Shown here: piece by piece, positions 1 to 18,900 of the stretch
Layout: each line of letters opens with the position of its first letter
Numbering within the stretch: the stretch's first letter is position 1
DNA from: Phylloscopus collybita
Taxonomy: Eukaryota; Chordata; Aves; Passeriformes; Phylloscopidae
NCBI GenBank assembly: GCA_027886175.1
Contig: JAJNNQ010000031.1
Location: forward strand, 1,650,501-1,714,500
Direction of reading: 5' to 3'
DNA: 64,000 bases
Notes under the pieces: model-generated
Told to the model about the DNA's origin: nothing
Databases searched by the model: none
What the model saw: only the letters and a program-made list of their open reading frames with translations
Program-made: the position numbers and the translations under genes

Positions 1-6601
<6,601 letters not shown>

Positions 6602-9600
6602 GTCCGGGGACTGGGGAAAACAAACAAAAAAACAACAAAACCAGGATCCATCCGTTGATACCTTGCCATAACGTAGCTTTAGGAATACCAATTAGATCAT
6701 GTTAATTTGGCAGGTGCGACGGTGCCAAGCGCGGTTGCACTCTGCCGTCGTTGATGTTTAATTAGGGGGCAGCAAAAAACCCAGCCCGGCCCTTCCGTTT
6801 CTGCCCGATCATAGAGGTTGGTTTTTTTTTTTTTGGGGATTATTTTTTTGGGTTTAATACAGCGTTTGCATTTATAGCCTTTTTTTTTTTTTTTTTTTCT
6901 TGTCCTTAGGTATTTAGACACATCCGTTTGTAATTTTGGGTACTTATCGAGGCACTTATAAAATGATTTCCTGTGCTGGAAATTCCAAATGACCAGTTCC
7001 AGTTGGAACCAATTTATAAACCAATTCCTGTTGGAATTCGGGTGAATTGACTGGAAAGTCGACGTGAGCATGTAGGGAAAAAAAAAAAAACAAACCAACA
7101 AACACAAAGAAAAATCTGAAAATTACAAACCACTGAAAGTCAGAAAGTCAGCTCCAGTATTTGTTTGCTGGGAGCTCAGTTTCCATTTCAGGTTAGAATA
7201 AAAGGATTTATTCTAACGATTTCTTTCCAGAATGGCTTTTTCAGACGAACCAAATGTAAACTCTCGAGAGTGCCAAACACCCCAAATTATTATTGCAGCA
7301 GTTACAAAACACTTTCCAGTTTGGAATTATTTTTAGACCTGGCATGAATGTTGCAGCCAAAGGATTTCTTGAGTTCAGCCAGCCCTGACAGTTCTGTCGG
7401 GACCAGCAGGGGAGGAACTGCGACAGGAGACGGGAAACAGGGACAGGAAAAGGAACAAACTCCATCGTTTGTGTGCTTGGAGGTTGGGAATGGTCTTTTT
7501 TTTTTTTTTTTTTCCCACTCTTTTACCTGAACACAGCTAGAAGCCCCAAAACAGAACAGGAGTATAGAGACATCAGATTTTTTCTCCCATTTTTCTCCTG
7601 CCTTTAAAAAGGAAAACAATCCCCTCCTCTGGCCCCGTGTGTGTCGAGTTCCTACATCCCAGGACCCCGAGTAGCTGCCCATGTGTTCCATCCTCCCAGA
7701 TGCACCTCTGAATGTCTGAGGAGTTCACAAGAACTCTCCAGAAGATCCATTCCAGCCATGAAGTCCAAGGGGAGGGAGTGGGCTTAAACACTCATCGGTG
7801 ACGAACGTTCCCAACAACATCTCGGTCAGAATTGCAATAAAAAGGGAAGATCAGACAAAAATCTGCTCCCAGGGAAGTCGTGGAGCTGATCCCAAGCTTT
7901 GGATTCCAAGAGCTGTGATAAATCCTTGGAGATATTGCTGCCTTACTTCCTGCCAATCATTTCTTTCACCTACTGAGTCTTGAGCTCCTTGCCAGAGATG
8001 AATTTCTGTGGTTGGACTTTGTGTTTTACAGCGTCAGTGAAGCCTTAGATCCCGTGGGATTGAAAATTGACCCCCATTGCCCATCTTGTACAACCTCTGA
8101 CATCTTCCAGCAGAGCCTCCCGAAATTCCCCACCTCACACATTCCCTGGCATTGACACAATGATGCTGAACATGCATTTGTTTATGCGGGTTCGTGTCAC
8201 AGCTATTTCTCTTTTCCCCAAAATAAGGATCCTTAACTGTTTCATTTGCTTGTTTCCCTCCCAAAGCCTGCTGAACCCAGGCTTTGAAAGCATGTAGCAC
8301 TAAAGGAATTTCTGGAATATTCCAGTTTCTTCTACTTCCTGGACCAGTTGGCAAAGACCACTGGTGTTTCCAGCACCCTGGAGTCTGATCATCCTCTTGA
8401 ATTTACTGGGAAAAGCAACCCATGTCCTTTGTGGGACGCCCAAACCCACACCCATCTCCAGCAACGTTAAAAAGTGGCAGACACCTGATTAATTAATCAT
8501 TTTAATGACCCCACTGCAGCCCCAGCACCCACTGGGTGATCCCAATGGACCAGTTAACCAAGGAGAAGATGGAAATCTGTGCATCCACAGGAATCCCAGA
8601 GTTCTGGCTGGAGCTGCCAGAGCTGATCCTGCCCGATTCCCTCTGGCTGCAGATGCTGGAGATGCTGAGGCTGAGGGAAGGTGGCAGGACCCATCTGCCT
8701 GGGATTGGCAGCTCCTCCAGGATTCAGTGCAGCCTCCTCCAGGAGGTTTTCCAGCCTTTCTTCCATGTACAGCACACAGACCTGCATGAGAAAGGAGGCC
8801 TTGGGCCACCCCTTCTTCTCTGAGCTTTCCTTGTCCTTGCATTGAAGTCCTGATTGCAGGGGAGCTGCAGACCCCTGGGCAGCAGCTGCTTCTCTTTACT
8901 CTGCACTAGATTAGGGATCAGCTCGTTAACTGCTTGAGGAGATTTGCAGATTTGCATATTTGCTGCAAAGCACATAGATTTCCTAGAGCCTTGTTTGAAG
9001 TCTTCCATGTCACCCCAGGCCGGGGGAGGATCCCCAGCCACCACCCCTCTGCACAGTCCATCACCTGAGCATCTCAAGTGCCAAAAGGACTTGGGTTTGA
9101 CAAAAACAAACTTGTGAGGGAAGTCAGGGACGGGCCTGAGGTCCTTCATTCCATGAGGTTGAGCTGCCTTGACTCCTGGGTGTCCTGAGTTTCTCCCAGA
9201 GCCCATTCCATGGGTAAGAAAAGGAACCAGGGGCCCTGCAGGTCTCCCTCCTTGCTGGGGTGTTGAATTCTTTGAAAAGAGATATTCTTCAGGTACAAAT
9301 ACATCAACCATGCTGGGAGACTCTTTGTTTATTGCAGATACTCTGGGCAGTCTTTGTTTGAAAAAGGGAATTTCTGTTCAGGACACAGTGAGGAGTGAAA
9401 GCTGTGCTGGGGGTCAGGATTGGTAATTCCCAGTGGGATTCCAGCACTGCTCTGCTGTGGTTTAGTTGAAATTGTGGAGTTCATGTGTTCCTGACTGAAG
9501 CAATCCAGCCTCATTCTCCAGTCCTCACATCATTTCTTGTTATTCTGAAGACCAGAGCTCTGTTCTGAGCTCTGGCAGAGACAGAGGGTTTAGAAATGTT

Positions 9601-12210
9601 TATAAAATAGGGATTTTTTTAATGTTTTGTTGTTATCCGAGTTCCTCATTCGGACACTTTGGGATTAACAAGGATTTAATCAATCAAGGTGATAACAATA
9701 ATCTCTAAAGAGAAAATTCAGCATATCCTTATGTTTGGGAATCAATTATTTTAATTGTTAACCTTTGAGTTTCAAATACTTTCTCCCTGGAGTTGTAGTT
9801 AACATGTACAGATTGTTTTCCTGATGCCAAACATTTCTCCCATGGGATGTGCAACTCACAGCTGCTGATATTTGTAACTTCAGTTGGATGCCAGATCTTC
9901 TGAATTCAGTTTGGTCTCAACACCACAGAATCCCCTGGAGCATCCAGACTCTCCTGTCTTTACTGACTTCACCACTCTAAAATAATGTTGTTATTCCTGT
10001 TGGTCACAGCACAATGATTTGGGTAAGTCAGGGGTTCTGACACTCCTTTTTTTCTTTAATAATCCATTAAATGTGTCCTCTGCTGCTTTTCTTTCCCAAG
10101 TTTAGTACTTCTGAAACTTGTCCTTGATGCCACATTCCTGATTTTTTTTTTAAGGCAAAATAATTGGGAGACTACACATGACAAAACCAGATGCATATTT
10201 TTTAAAATGCCATTTATACAAACCTGGGTTTGCTCTGAAAAATGTGCATTTTAAAATCAAGTTCTGTTACCCCTGTTGGTGCCAGCCCAGGTTTGGATCC
10301 ATGGGATTCTGCTGCCGTGTGTTTTGTTGGAGTTGCCTCTCATTCCCTCCAATATTAGTCCTACAAAGGCTGTAGGAGCCTGAAATGCAGGCAAGCTTAA
10401 CTCTGGGGAAAAGGAGTTAAAATGATCCTAAAAGAGAGTGTGGTGTCATTTCAAGAGGCATTTCCATAACCTTGGTGAGGTTGTTACCAAGCCCAGTTGA
10501 TTTTATATAGAAAAATAAAATGGTATCTTAAGAAAAAAAAAGGGGGGAGGACATTTTAATAAAGTTGTAAAATGCATGGAAGGAATTAACTCAGAGAAAG
10601 AGGTGAAAATGCTACTTGAGAGTGAAATTTCAGATTTCTTTCACTGTGTGTGGAATCCACTCAAGGAGTCAGGAGAAATATTGTGCTTGAATCCATCCAG
10701 AGAATTTGGGGAGGAGGTGGAAATCATTTCATTTCAAATGTTAACAAGTGTCACTCCTTTATTCCCTTCGAAGCTGGGGGGCAGCCTTGGCTTGATCTCA
10801 GGAGGATTTATGGACCTGCCTGAGGAATTTGGGAAAACCAAACTCCTTGGCAGTGCCACCAACTCCTGGCTTGCCCAAGAGCAAGGCCTGCCCAGGAATG
10901 GCACCTCCTGCTCGTCCCCTGCCTTATCAATATTGCCTGGAGACCAAACTGCAGTGAGCTGTGGTGAGCTCTGCTCTGCAGCACAGAACCCACAGAGCTC
11001 AACATTTCTCTCCTTTGCCAACGGCGTCAGAACAGAGCGAGGGGGAAAGAAGCACATTTGTAATAGCACAAAGTGACAGTAATTCCACTCCTGCATCTGG
11101 CATCGTGCTTTTTTGGAACCAAGGGGGAGATTCCTGATCCAGCATCAGTGGATTTATTGCATTCTTGATCTGTTTACTCGCTGCCTGACACTTCAAGCAG
11201 TTGATTTTGGCTTTTTGCACATTGGGGATTGATTTCTCAGCAACGCGTACCCCTTCCACGTTAATTAATTAATTAATGCCAACAAAAAAAAGAACCTTTT
11301 CAAATCACAAAGCCCACTGCATTCATTTCTGCTGATTTCCCTCTGGAAGCTGAAATCACATTGCTAACTTTAATTTTGGCCAATGTGTAGGTCTGGGATG
11401 TGACTGGTGAAGCCATCAGCAGCCCAAGGTGGGGAATGAAACCCTCCCAGGAAATGTTTGTGGGGATACAGAGCTTGGAGGTGGGAGAGGGAAGAGGCAC
11501 AGCACCCCAAATTCCCAAGAACTGCAAACCCAAAGGGAGGTGAGGTTCAGGAATGTGTGTGTGGTGTGCCCCAGGTGTGTTTGGGATGGGGACACACCTG
11601 AGGGATTCCCTCCCTCCTGGTGCAGACAGGGCCAGCAGAACACAGACTGTGTAACCAGAGCGGGGAGAGTGTTGGGATCAACCATTCCAACTGCAAACTC
11701 CAGACCTTGGGCTTCTCACATCCCAGAAAAATCTCTGTTTCTCAGCCCAGCTGGTTCCCAGCGAGAGCCCTGGCAGCGCTGCCTCGCTGGGAGCCAGCTC
11801 AGAGCCACACTGGTGAAGACATTACTGCCTTTACTGGGACAGAGCCACCCCAAATTTGTGTTTTCTGCTGATTTTCCCTTTGTTTTGCCCTCTAGACCCT
11901 GTGTGTGTAGCACCCGACCAGGCATGTGGGTACCATATACTATGCAATGTGTACAGTGGTGCATGCTCTGCTCTCCCTCTGCTTTTAGTGGCTTTCAAAG
12001 AAAACGACAAAAAGTTAAAAAAGGAGAAAAAGAAAAAAAAAAAGAGAAAAAAAAAAAAAAAAAAAGTGGTGTTATTTTTGTGACCAGGATCATGCAGACT
12101 TGCATGCCCATAGTATCCTCATTTCTATGGATTCGTTTTCTGGAATTTAGATGTACAAAGATGAACTGCATTACAATAACTTTTCTACAATAAATGAACA
12201 AAACTACCAA
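6602..12210 (+). other. CACNB4: Probable CACNB4 3'UTR
   Basis: After the stop codon there is no splice-like structure or gene until a good poly(A) signal, AATAAA at 12189-12194, followed by T/GT-rich sequence (gtctgtccagtctctctg). Contents are non-coding: long T-runs at about 6820-6900 and 7498-7514, an A-run at 12018-12065, and otherwise mixed sequence with only chance reading frames. A shorter form could end after AATAAA at 7836-7841. The extent is inferred, because no transcript evidence is available in the sequence. Confidence 0.55.
12189..12194 (+). terminator. CACNB4: Candidate poly(A) signal of CACNB4
   Basis: AATAAA, followed within 40 bases by a T/GT-rich stretch typical of a downstream element. 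It is the last such signal before the spacer to ARL5A. Confidence 0.5.
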
Positions 12211-12667
12211 GCGTTTAAAAGTCTGTCCAGTCTCTCTGTGTCCTGCACTAAAATTGGGAAAATGCTCAAGAGAGTCGGGAGAAACCCGGAGTTTCCCGTG
12301 GCATTTTTGTTGTTTGCCAATAGTTTTTGGCAGCAGCCTCACGTGTTACATTTTTAGGAAGATTTAATGAGGTTCTGAAGAAGGAGATGCATCTGCTCTG
12401 CGAAATAAATTATGTTTATTTTTGTAACGAACTTAAATAGCTGCGACCCAGAAGTACAGAAATCCAGATAATTCCTGCTGATCCAGCAGGGAATGAGGGA
12501 CTGGCAGCCAACTGCTCCTTTGAAGGATTCTTGGGAACGTTCAGGGCTTTGGAGCTGGTCCTTGGTGGGATCTCCCACTTGGTTAGAATTGGTTCCTAGG
12601 GAGGAACAAGGGGCAGAATGATGGGAGGGATAAAGGATTGCATAATTCAAAGGTAATTAATAGTTTA

Positions 12668-12775
12668 CCACAGAATGGTGAAGGTTGGAAAAGACCTCCA
12701 AGGCCATCGAGTCCAGCAGGGACTGATCCCCACCTTGTCACCAGCCCAGAGCCCTGAGTGCCACCTCCAGCCATT
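12668..12775 (-). mobile_element. CR1 LINE 3' fragment, second subfamily
   Basis: accacagaatggtgaaggtt ggaaaagacctcc: the aggttggaaaagacctc type of CR1 end rather than the ggtttgggttgg type. Confidence 0.75.
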
Positions 12776-13179
12776 GATGGTGTCTTGGAAAACTGAAAGC
12801 ATTGGAAGATGCTGCTTCTGGCAGAGAGTTCCAGCCTGCTCTTCCCAGAAATGAGCAACAGGAACCAGCAGCCTCCCAGAGATGCTGGGAGCACCCAACC
12901 CCTGCCTTGCAGGGACAGCCAGGTGAGCTGCACGGTGCTTTTACACCCCCCAGGCAGATCTCAGGCTCTTAAATTCTTCATGGGATTTTGAGTCTGTGGG
13001 GTTTTCTTGGCTCTGTGTTCGAAATCAGATCCCAACACCTGAGTTTTCGTCTGAGCTGTTAATGGAAAGCAGAAGGGTTTTCAAATAAATACAACTGAGC
13101 AAGAAAACGGTGCCTTTTGTGTGTTTTCATATGATCCTAGGGGTTAAAATTTCTTAAGCTGCTTAAGTTTTCTGTGTCC

Positions 13180-13350
13180 TGGGGAAGGGGCTGGAGAATT
13201 CCTGAGGGAGCTGGGGAAGGGCTGGAGAATCCCTGAGGGAGCTGGGAAGGGGCTGGAGAATCCCTGAGGGAGCTGGGGAAGGGGCTGGAGAATTCCTGAG
13301 GGAGCTGGGAAGGGGCTGGAGAATCCCTGAGGGAACTGGGAAAGGGGCTC
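13180..13350. repeat. 36-37 bp minisatellite
   Basis: About five near-identical units of the form ggggctggagaattcctgag followed by ggagctggggaa. Confidence 0.9.
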
Positions 13351-13539
13351 AGCCTGCAGAAAAGGAGGATCCAGAGGGATCTTTTCTCTGGAATTCCCTG
13401 CCAGGAGGGTACAGCCGGGGGGGATTTGGGCTCTGCTGCCAGGGCACAGGGACAGGAGGAGAGGGAACGGCCTCAGGCTGGGCCAGGGCAGATCAGGGTG
13501 GATTTTGGGACAATTCCACCATGGAAAAGGTGCTCAGGT

Positions 13540-13665
13540 GGAGTCCCCAGCCCTGCAGGGATTTCAGAGTGGATGTGGCACTTGGGGACACGGGGACAGT
13601 GCTGGGGGAATGGTTGCACTCAAATATCTCGGAGGCCTTTTCCAACCTACGCCGTTCCATATCCT
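13540..13665 (+). mobile_element. CR1 LINE 3' fragment
   Basis: gatgtggcacttggggacac ... ggccttttccaacctacgcc, a diverged CR1 end in sense orientation. Confidence 0.7.
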
Positions 13666-14519
13666 CTGGGTTTGTTGTTTTGTATTTTTTCTGCACAGAA
13701 GCGTTTCCATGTGAAATCCTTCCGTCGGCACCCGAAGCACTTCCCCAGCACACACCCCCTGACCCTGTCTGTGTTACAGCTGCCGGGAACAAAACGTCCA
13801 TGACCTGAAAGAGCCCTCCCAGATTTCCAGGAGGGAATTGCGAGGCCGTGCCCGGCCCTGCCCACTGGAATGCTTCCCTAGAAAGCTTCCAGCAGCACTG
13901 GGAAGCCCGGCTTAGCCCATAAACACCGCCAGGTTCAACCAGGCTGCCAGAAGAAAAAACCCGAACAAAAGTGACACGGGGGGAAACCTCAGAGTTTTTA
14001 ATTTAAATAATCAGAATAAATGGTTTCGTTGAACTCTGGTAGCTCTCCCACAGCTGTGCAGCCACCGAGCCCAGGAGAGCTGAGAACAGAGAAGAACCTC
14101 TGTGCTTCTGAAATTCCAAGCTGAGGACCGGCAGAAAGGGGGGGGATAATTGACAGCTAATGAATAATTAATGCCGTTGCGGGCTGGATGCTGAACTGGA
14201 ATGTTTTACACCGGAGGAGCTGCTTCGTGTTTCCCTGCGGGTTACACGCGGTCCCAGGGCCCACAGCTATGACACCGGGATGGACTGGCACGGTGGATTA
14301 ATCAGGATATTTCTCTTCTTAAACTGTTCAGGGCCATAAATTCCCCTCCAGAGCAACAGGAAACACAAAAGTCTCTGGACACAGAAAATTGGAGATTACT
14401 CTGGCCTTGATGCTTTGGTTCCGGACCAGCAGGGAAAATTAAATGCAAGAAGCTGCTGTGGGAATATAAACTGTGTGAAGGAAAGATGAAAAAACCTCTG
14501 GAATAAGAAAGGAGATTTC

Positions 14520-14625
14520 ATGTCCCATCCCTGGAAGGGTCCCAGGCCAGGCTGGACAAGGCTTGGAGCAACCTGGGACAGTGGAAGGTGTCCCTGCCCA
14601 TGGCAGGGGAAGGAATTAGGTGTCA
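14520..14625 (+). mobile_element. CR1 fragment
   Basis: tcccaggccaggctggacaa ggcttggagcaacctggg, without the terminal tail. Confidence 0.75.
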
Positions 14626-14934
14626 GGGACAGGACAAATAAGAGGGCACTAACACCTTATTATTGCCTGGGATTTCCAAATCCCCGAGGATTTAAATTCA
14701 GTGGAGGGTTTGAACAGAGAAATTTATCTCAGAGAAGAGGCGGCTCTGGGCAGACCTTAAGAATGCCAAAACTGCCTTTGTGCAAACTCACCCCAAGCTG
14801 CTAGGGAGCAACTTCACCCACGTTATTCCCAAGTTTTCCACAGAGCACCAAGTTTTAGTAGGGCAAAGTGAATGCAGTTGCCTCATAAACTGCAGCCAGG
14901 CTGGGAAGGCTGGGGTGTTCACCTGGGGAAGAGA

Positions 14935-15045
14935 AGGCTTCAGGAAAAACCACCTTCCAGCGCCTAAAGGGGCTCCAGGAGAACTGGAGGGGGACTGGGG
15001 ACAAGGGATGGAGGGACAGGGCATGGAGGGACAGTTAAAACCTGA
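14935..15045 (+). mobile_element. CR1 fragment
   Basis: aaggggctccaggagaactg gagggggactggggacaag: the more 5' part of the CR1 3' region seen in reverse at 5290-5345. Confidence 0.65.
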
Positions 15046-15173
15046 GGGGAGAGGTTGATTCAGTGCGGTACTGGGGAGAAATCCGTCGCGGTGAGCCCTG
15101 GCACGGCTGCCGGGAGCAGCTGTGAAGCGGAAGGCGCCCGTAGGAGCGGAGTGGGCCGGGGTGGGCTCTGGGC

Positions 15174-15600
15174 TCCCTCATGCCCAAAGCTCTCGGTGGC
15201 TCAGTGCTCCCCCAAGCCCGAAGCCCTCGGTGGTTCCCTCATGCCCAAAGCTCTCGGTGGCTCAGTGCTCCCCCAAGCCCGAAGCCCTCGGTGGTTCCCT
15301 CATGCCCAAAGCCCTCGGTGGCTCCGGACTCCCCATGCCCGAAACCCTGGTGTCTCGGAGCTCCCCCGTGCCCGAAGCCCTCGGTGGTTCCCTCATGGCC
15401 AAAGCCCTCGATGGCTTGAGACTCCCCCGTGCCCGAAGCCCCGGTGTCTCGGGGCTCCCCCGTGCCCCAAGCCCCGGCTGTCTCAGGGCTCCCCGTGCCC
15501 CAAGTCCCGGCTGTCTCAGGGCTCCCCCGTGCCCCAAGCCCCGGCTGTCTCGGGGCTCCCCCGTGCCCCAAGCCCCGGCTGTCTCGGGGCTCTGCCTGGC
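15174..15600. repeat. GC-rich tandem array upstream of ARL5A
   Basis: The first part is a 61-bp unit (tgcccaaagctctcggtggc ...) repeated almost perfectly; it is itself built of about 30-bp sub-units. The second part is at least four 33-34 bp units (gtgccccaagccccggctgt ctcggggctcccc). Confidence 0.9.
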
Positions 15601-15642
15601 CCGCAGCCCGCGCTGCCGGGCGCGCTGAGGCGGTGCCGTGTA

Positions 15643-15876
15643 ATGGCGGCCGCGGTGCCGCCCCCGCGCGTCAGCGCAGCGCGCCCGGCCCGGCCCGGCC
15701 CGTCCGTGAGGCGGCCGCGGGCGCTGCTCCGCTCCCGCCGCCGCTGCTGCTGTCGCCGCCCCGGTACCGCTCCCGACCTCCATCCCGAGCCCCGGCCCGA
15801 CCCCGCGGCGATGTCCGAGCGGCAGCGGCCCCGGCGCGGCCCCAGCCGGCACTCGGGGCGCTGCGCCGGGCCCTGA
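15643..15876 (+). other. Possible upstream ORF of ARL5A
   Basis: Open from ATG at 15643 (G at -3, G at +4) to a stop at 15874-15876, 56 bases before the ARL5A start. A second in-frame ATG is at 15811. The product would be Arg/Pro-rich and low-complexity, so it is more likely regulatory than functional. It matters only if transcription starts upstream of it. Confidence 0.3.
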
Positions 15877-15931
15877 GCGCCCGCGGCCCCGCAGAGCCGC
15901 GGCCGGCGAGGCCCGGAGCGCCCGGCCGAGG

Positions 15932-15977
15932 ATGGGGATCCTCTTCACCAGGATATGGAGGCTCTTCAACCACCAGG
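15932..15977 (+). CDS. ARL5A: ARL5A coding exon 1
   Basis: Encodes residues 1-15 plus the first base of Glu16. The exon lies in the CpG island. The donor is G/gtgagg. It carries the myristoylation glycine and the aromatic/basic amphipathic helix (FTRIWRLFN). Confidence 0.96.
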
Positions 15978-18900
15978 GTGAGGCCCGGGGGCAATCCGGG
16001 AGGGACCCACACCCGCTGCGGGGCGGCCCCGCGGGCTCCTGGAAGTCGGGGCTTCAACCTTTTTTTTTTCCCCCCCTTCTTTCAGTTACTGGAATGCTTT
16101 TTTCCTGACAGCCGCCTGTTAAATTATTATTAACGTGTGCCACAGGAGCACGGCCTTGGCGGGTGGGTTCGTCTTGCGGCCGGCAGAGTGTGGGTTTAAG
16201 TGGCAAACCTCGGTATTTGGCTCTTTCGTGGAGTAAAGGTTATTTATAGCTTCAGTGTCCCAGGCCAGGTTGGACATGGGGCTTGCAGCAGCCTGGGGTA
16301 GTGGAAGGTGTCCCTGCCCGAGGCAGAGAGGATGATCCTTAATTTCTCTTCCAACCCAAACCATTCTGGGATTCTGGGATTTTTCACACCTGTCTCCTTA
16401 CAGCAAGGTGTTCATGAGAGTTGTAACTTTAACTACACAACACCTGCTGATGCTCTTTCCGTGTGGAATTCGATTTGGAGTGAACCTCAGTGCTCTGACA
16501 CGTTGAATGCCCCAGTTGTGTCCCCATTAACGCCCAGTGCAAATACAACAAAATATTTTTGTCTTGTAGCATCCAGCCCCAACTCAGACGTTCTGTTCCA
16601 ACCGATTTCCTAACATCCACTATGCTGGCAGCATCCCACCTGAAACAAAAGTTCCTAGTTATGTGGGGTCAGGTAAGCAGACACTTTTACAATATTGTGC
16701 AGTTGTGCAAAGTTATTGAAGCTGGAATTTGTACTGGATGGCGTCCAAGACAACTCTGCAAAACCACACAATATTGATAAAAACAGACCCGAGAAACCCC
16801 CACTTACCTGACCCCTGTGCCCTTCCTGTCCTCTGGGATAAATCAGTGTGAGTGTAGTTTGCTGGCAGGGTGTTGATCTCAGTGTTTTGAGGCTTGGGCG
16901 TGTTTTTAATGGCTTTTTGTTGCCCTTGAGGAGCACGGGGACAGAAGGGAGAAAGCCCCTTCTCACCAAGCTTTTACTTGACTGCTCCTGCTTGGTTGTG
17001 CAAGTGGGAGTTGTGTAACAGAGCGGAGAGCTGGCTGTGCTCACCCAAACTGGAAGTCGTAAATTTGGGTGTGCTTGACACTGCCAGCTGTAGAGTTCCC
17101 AGTGACTTTTGTGATGCACAGGAGAGGAGGAGGTGCTGAAGGGAAGCAAGGATTGATTGGGGCATTGAGCCCCCAAAATGTCACAGCTGGGTTGTGGAGC
17201 ACCTGGTGACTGACTGGTGCAAGACCACGCTGGGTGAATGTGTCCTGTGAAATGTTTGAGGGCACCTGTGTTCCCCAGGAGGGAAGGAGGGCACTGGGGG
17301 CACAGGGATCACACTGCAAACCAGCCTGGTTGGGGTTTTACCTGTTCTTTGCAAAGACATCACGATACTGCCTGGATGAAGGGAAAGTGGAGTTGAGAGC
17401 TGTCCTGGCTGGGGGGATGGAGTTGGATGCAGGCTGCAAAACCCTGCAGGAGCTTGGGAGAGCATCCCAGTGTGTGATGTTGGCAGTCAGAGGTGGAAAA
17501 CATCCTTCTGAAATCTTCCAGGAACGGGGAGAAATTGCCAGTGCCTTCCCTGCCCACACAAACACACCTGGCCACGGCACCTGGAGCTGGGCACTGTTGG
17601 CTCAGGAAACCAGTGGCAAACGTGGCACTGACCTTGCTGCAGACCCAGCAGCTGTGATGACTTACCAGTGCTGTTTTCATTGCAGAGCACAAAGTGATCA
17701 TTGTGGGCCTGGACAATGCAGGGAAAACCACCATCCTGTACCAATTGTAAGTAAGGACCTGTTGGGACTCTGGGGGGGCATTTCCAGGTGTGTTCCGTGG
17801 CCCTGGGTGGTTTTTGCTCGGAGCTTTCCAGGTGGCAGCGGGTGGCTGGGGTTTGGAAAGGGCTCTGCTGTGCCTGCTGCATGAATGAGGTTTTGTTCAG
17901 AGGGTTTTGGATCACATCACCTGCTGTTACCACACGCTCCCCGCCGCCCTGGGTGTCACGGCCCTGGCTCTTTGCCATCCCCATCGAATGGGATTGTAGT
18001 GAGTGCTGCCCAGGGGACACTGCAGTTGCAAAACTGATCCATGCCACAGGTTTAGGCTGCAGACAGATCATTCTGTGAGAGGCAAAGCACCTCTGCCTGC
18101 TGTGCCTCAGTGCTGAGATGAGTTTGGTGTCGTTTGTGGGATGGGATGAAGGAGGAAGGCTGATACCAGCACAAAGCCAGGACGACATCTCCGTGCTGTC
18201 CTGCACCTTCTGCCTTCAACAGCAGCATTGATTGGTGTTTGCCTTGCATTAACCTTGCTCCTGGTGTACATGGAGTTTGAATGAGCTCCATATCTCTGTC
18301 CCTCAGCTGCAGTTTGATAAGAGGACACCAATCTGTCCACAGGCTTGGAAGCTGCTGGGTGGCACAAGCAGCTCAAGGTCTGTTTGTGCTGGGGACAGAT
18401 TGGCCCTTTCCCACGTGCAGTGCTGTGGCACTGGGGAGTGTTCCTGAGTCAGAAAGAATTCCTGTTAAACCATGTGGCCGTGCTGCTCCAATCCCACATT
18501 TAAATTTACCTTTCTGGAAGTGGTTGGGGTTTGTCACACTCTGACCTGCTTTGCCTCTTCCAAAGCATTTCTGGCTGCTCCTGCCCTGCCAGGCTGCAGG
18601 GGGAGTGAAAGGGTGAAGGTGATGGTGATTTACAGAGGGAGGGAGAGATGTTAAAAAATACAAACAGAATTAAGAGTATTTCTTGAGGCTGGGACCTGCT
18701 GCAGCTGAGGGCCAGCTTTGGTGCTTTGTAATCCACTTCCTCCACAAAAGTCTGGTTCTTCCCCTTATTTCTGCAGTTTCAGTTTTCTTTTTCCCTCTCA
18801 TACAGATCTCTGCATGTCTCTTTTTTCTTTGTACCACTTTAACTCCACAGGACTTTCCCAGCTCTCCTCCTGCCTTACTTCTCCTTGGCCCTACCCCATC

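Larger units (their letters stand above)
12211..15599. other. Spacer between CACNB4 and ARL5A
   Basis: About 3.4 kb without a recognisable gene. It contains CR1 pieces at about 12668-12775 (-), 13540-13665 (+), 14520-14625 (+) and 14935-15045 (+), a 36-37 bp minisatellite at 13180-13350, and the GC-rich tandem array 15174-15600 that leads into the ARL5A CpG island. Confidence 0.7.
15600..16045 (+). promoter_or_regulatory. ARL5A: CpG island promoter and 5'UTR of ARL5A
   Basis: A dense run of CpG (cgcgcgtcagcgcagcgcgcc, ccgccgccgctgctgctg, cggccggcgaggcccgg) surrounds the ARL5A first coding exon and stops soon after its donor. No TATA box is apparent, as expected for a housekeeping CpG promoter. 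The transcription start cannot be placed. The 5'UTR may include the upstream ATGs at 15643 and 15811. Confidence 0.7.

Noticed and set aside
10576..11076. 166-codon open frame in the probable CACNB4 3'UTR
   Set aside because: No domain, no splice context, composition typical of chance; the opposite strand is equally open.
15055..15876. 273-codon open frame across the ARL5A upstream array
   Set aside because: Created by the tandem repeat and CpG-rich composition; several overlapping frames are open on both strands. Only the short uORF part is kept, at low confidence.
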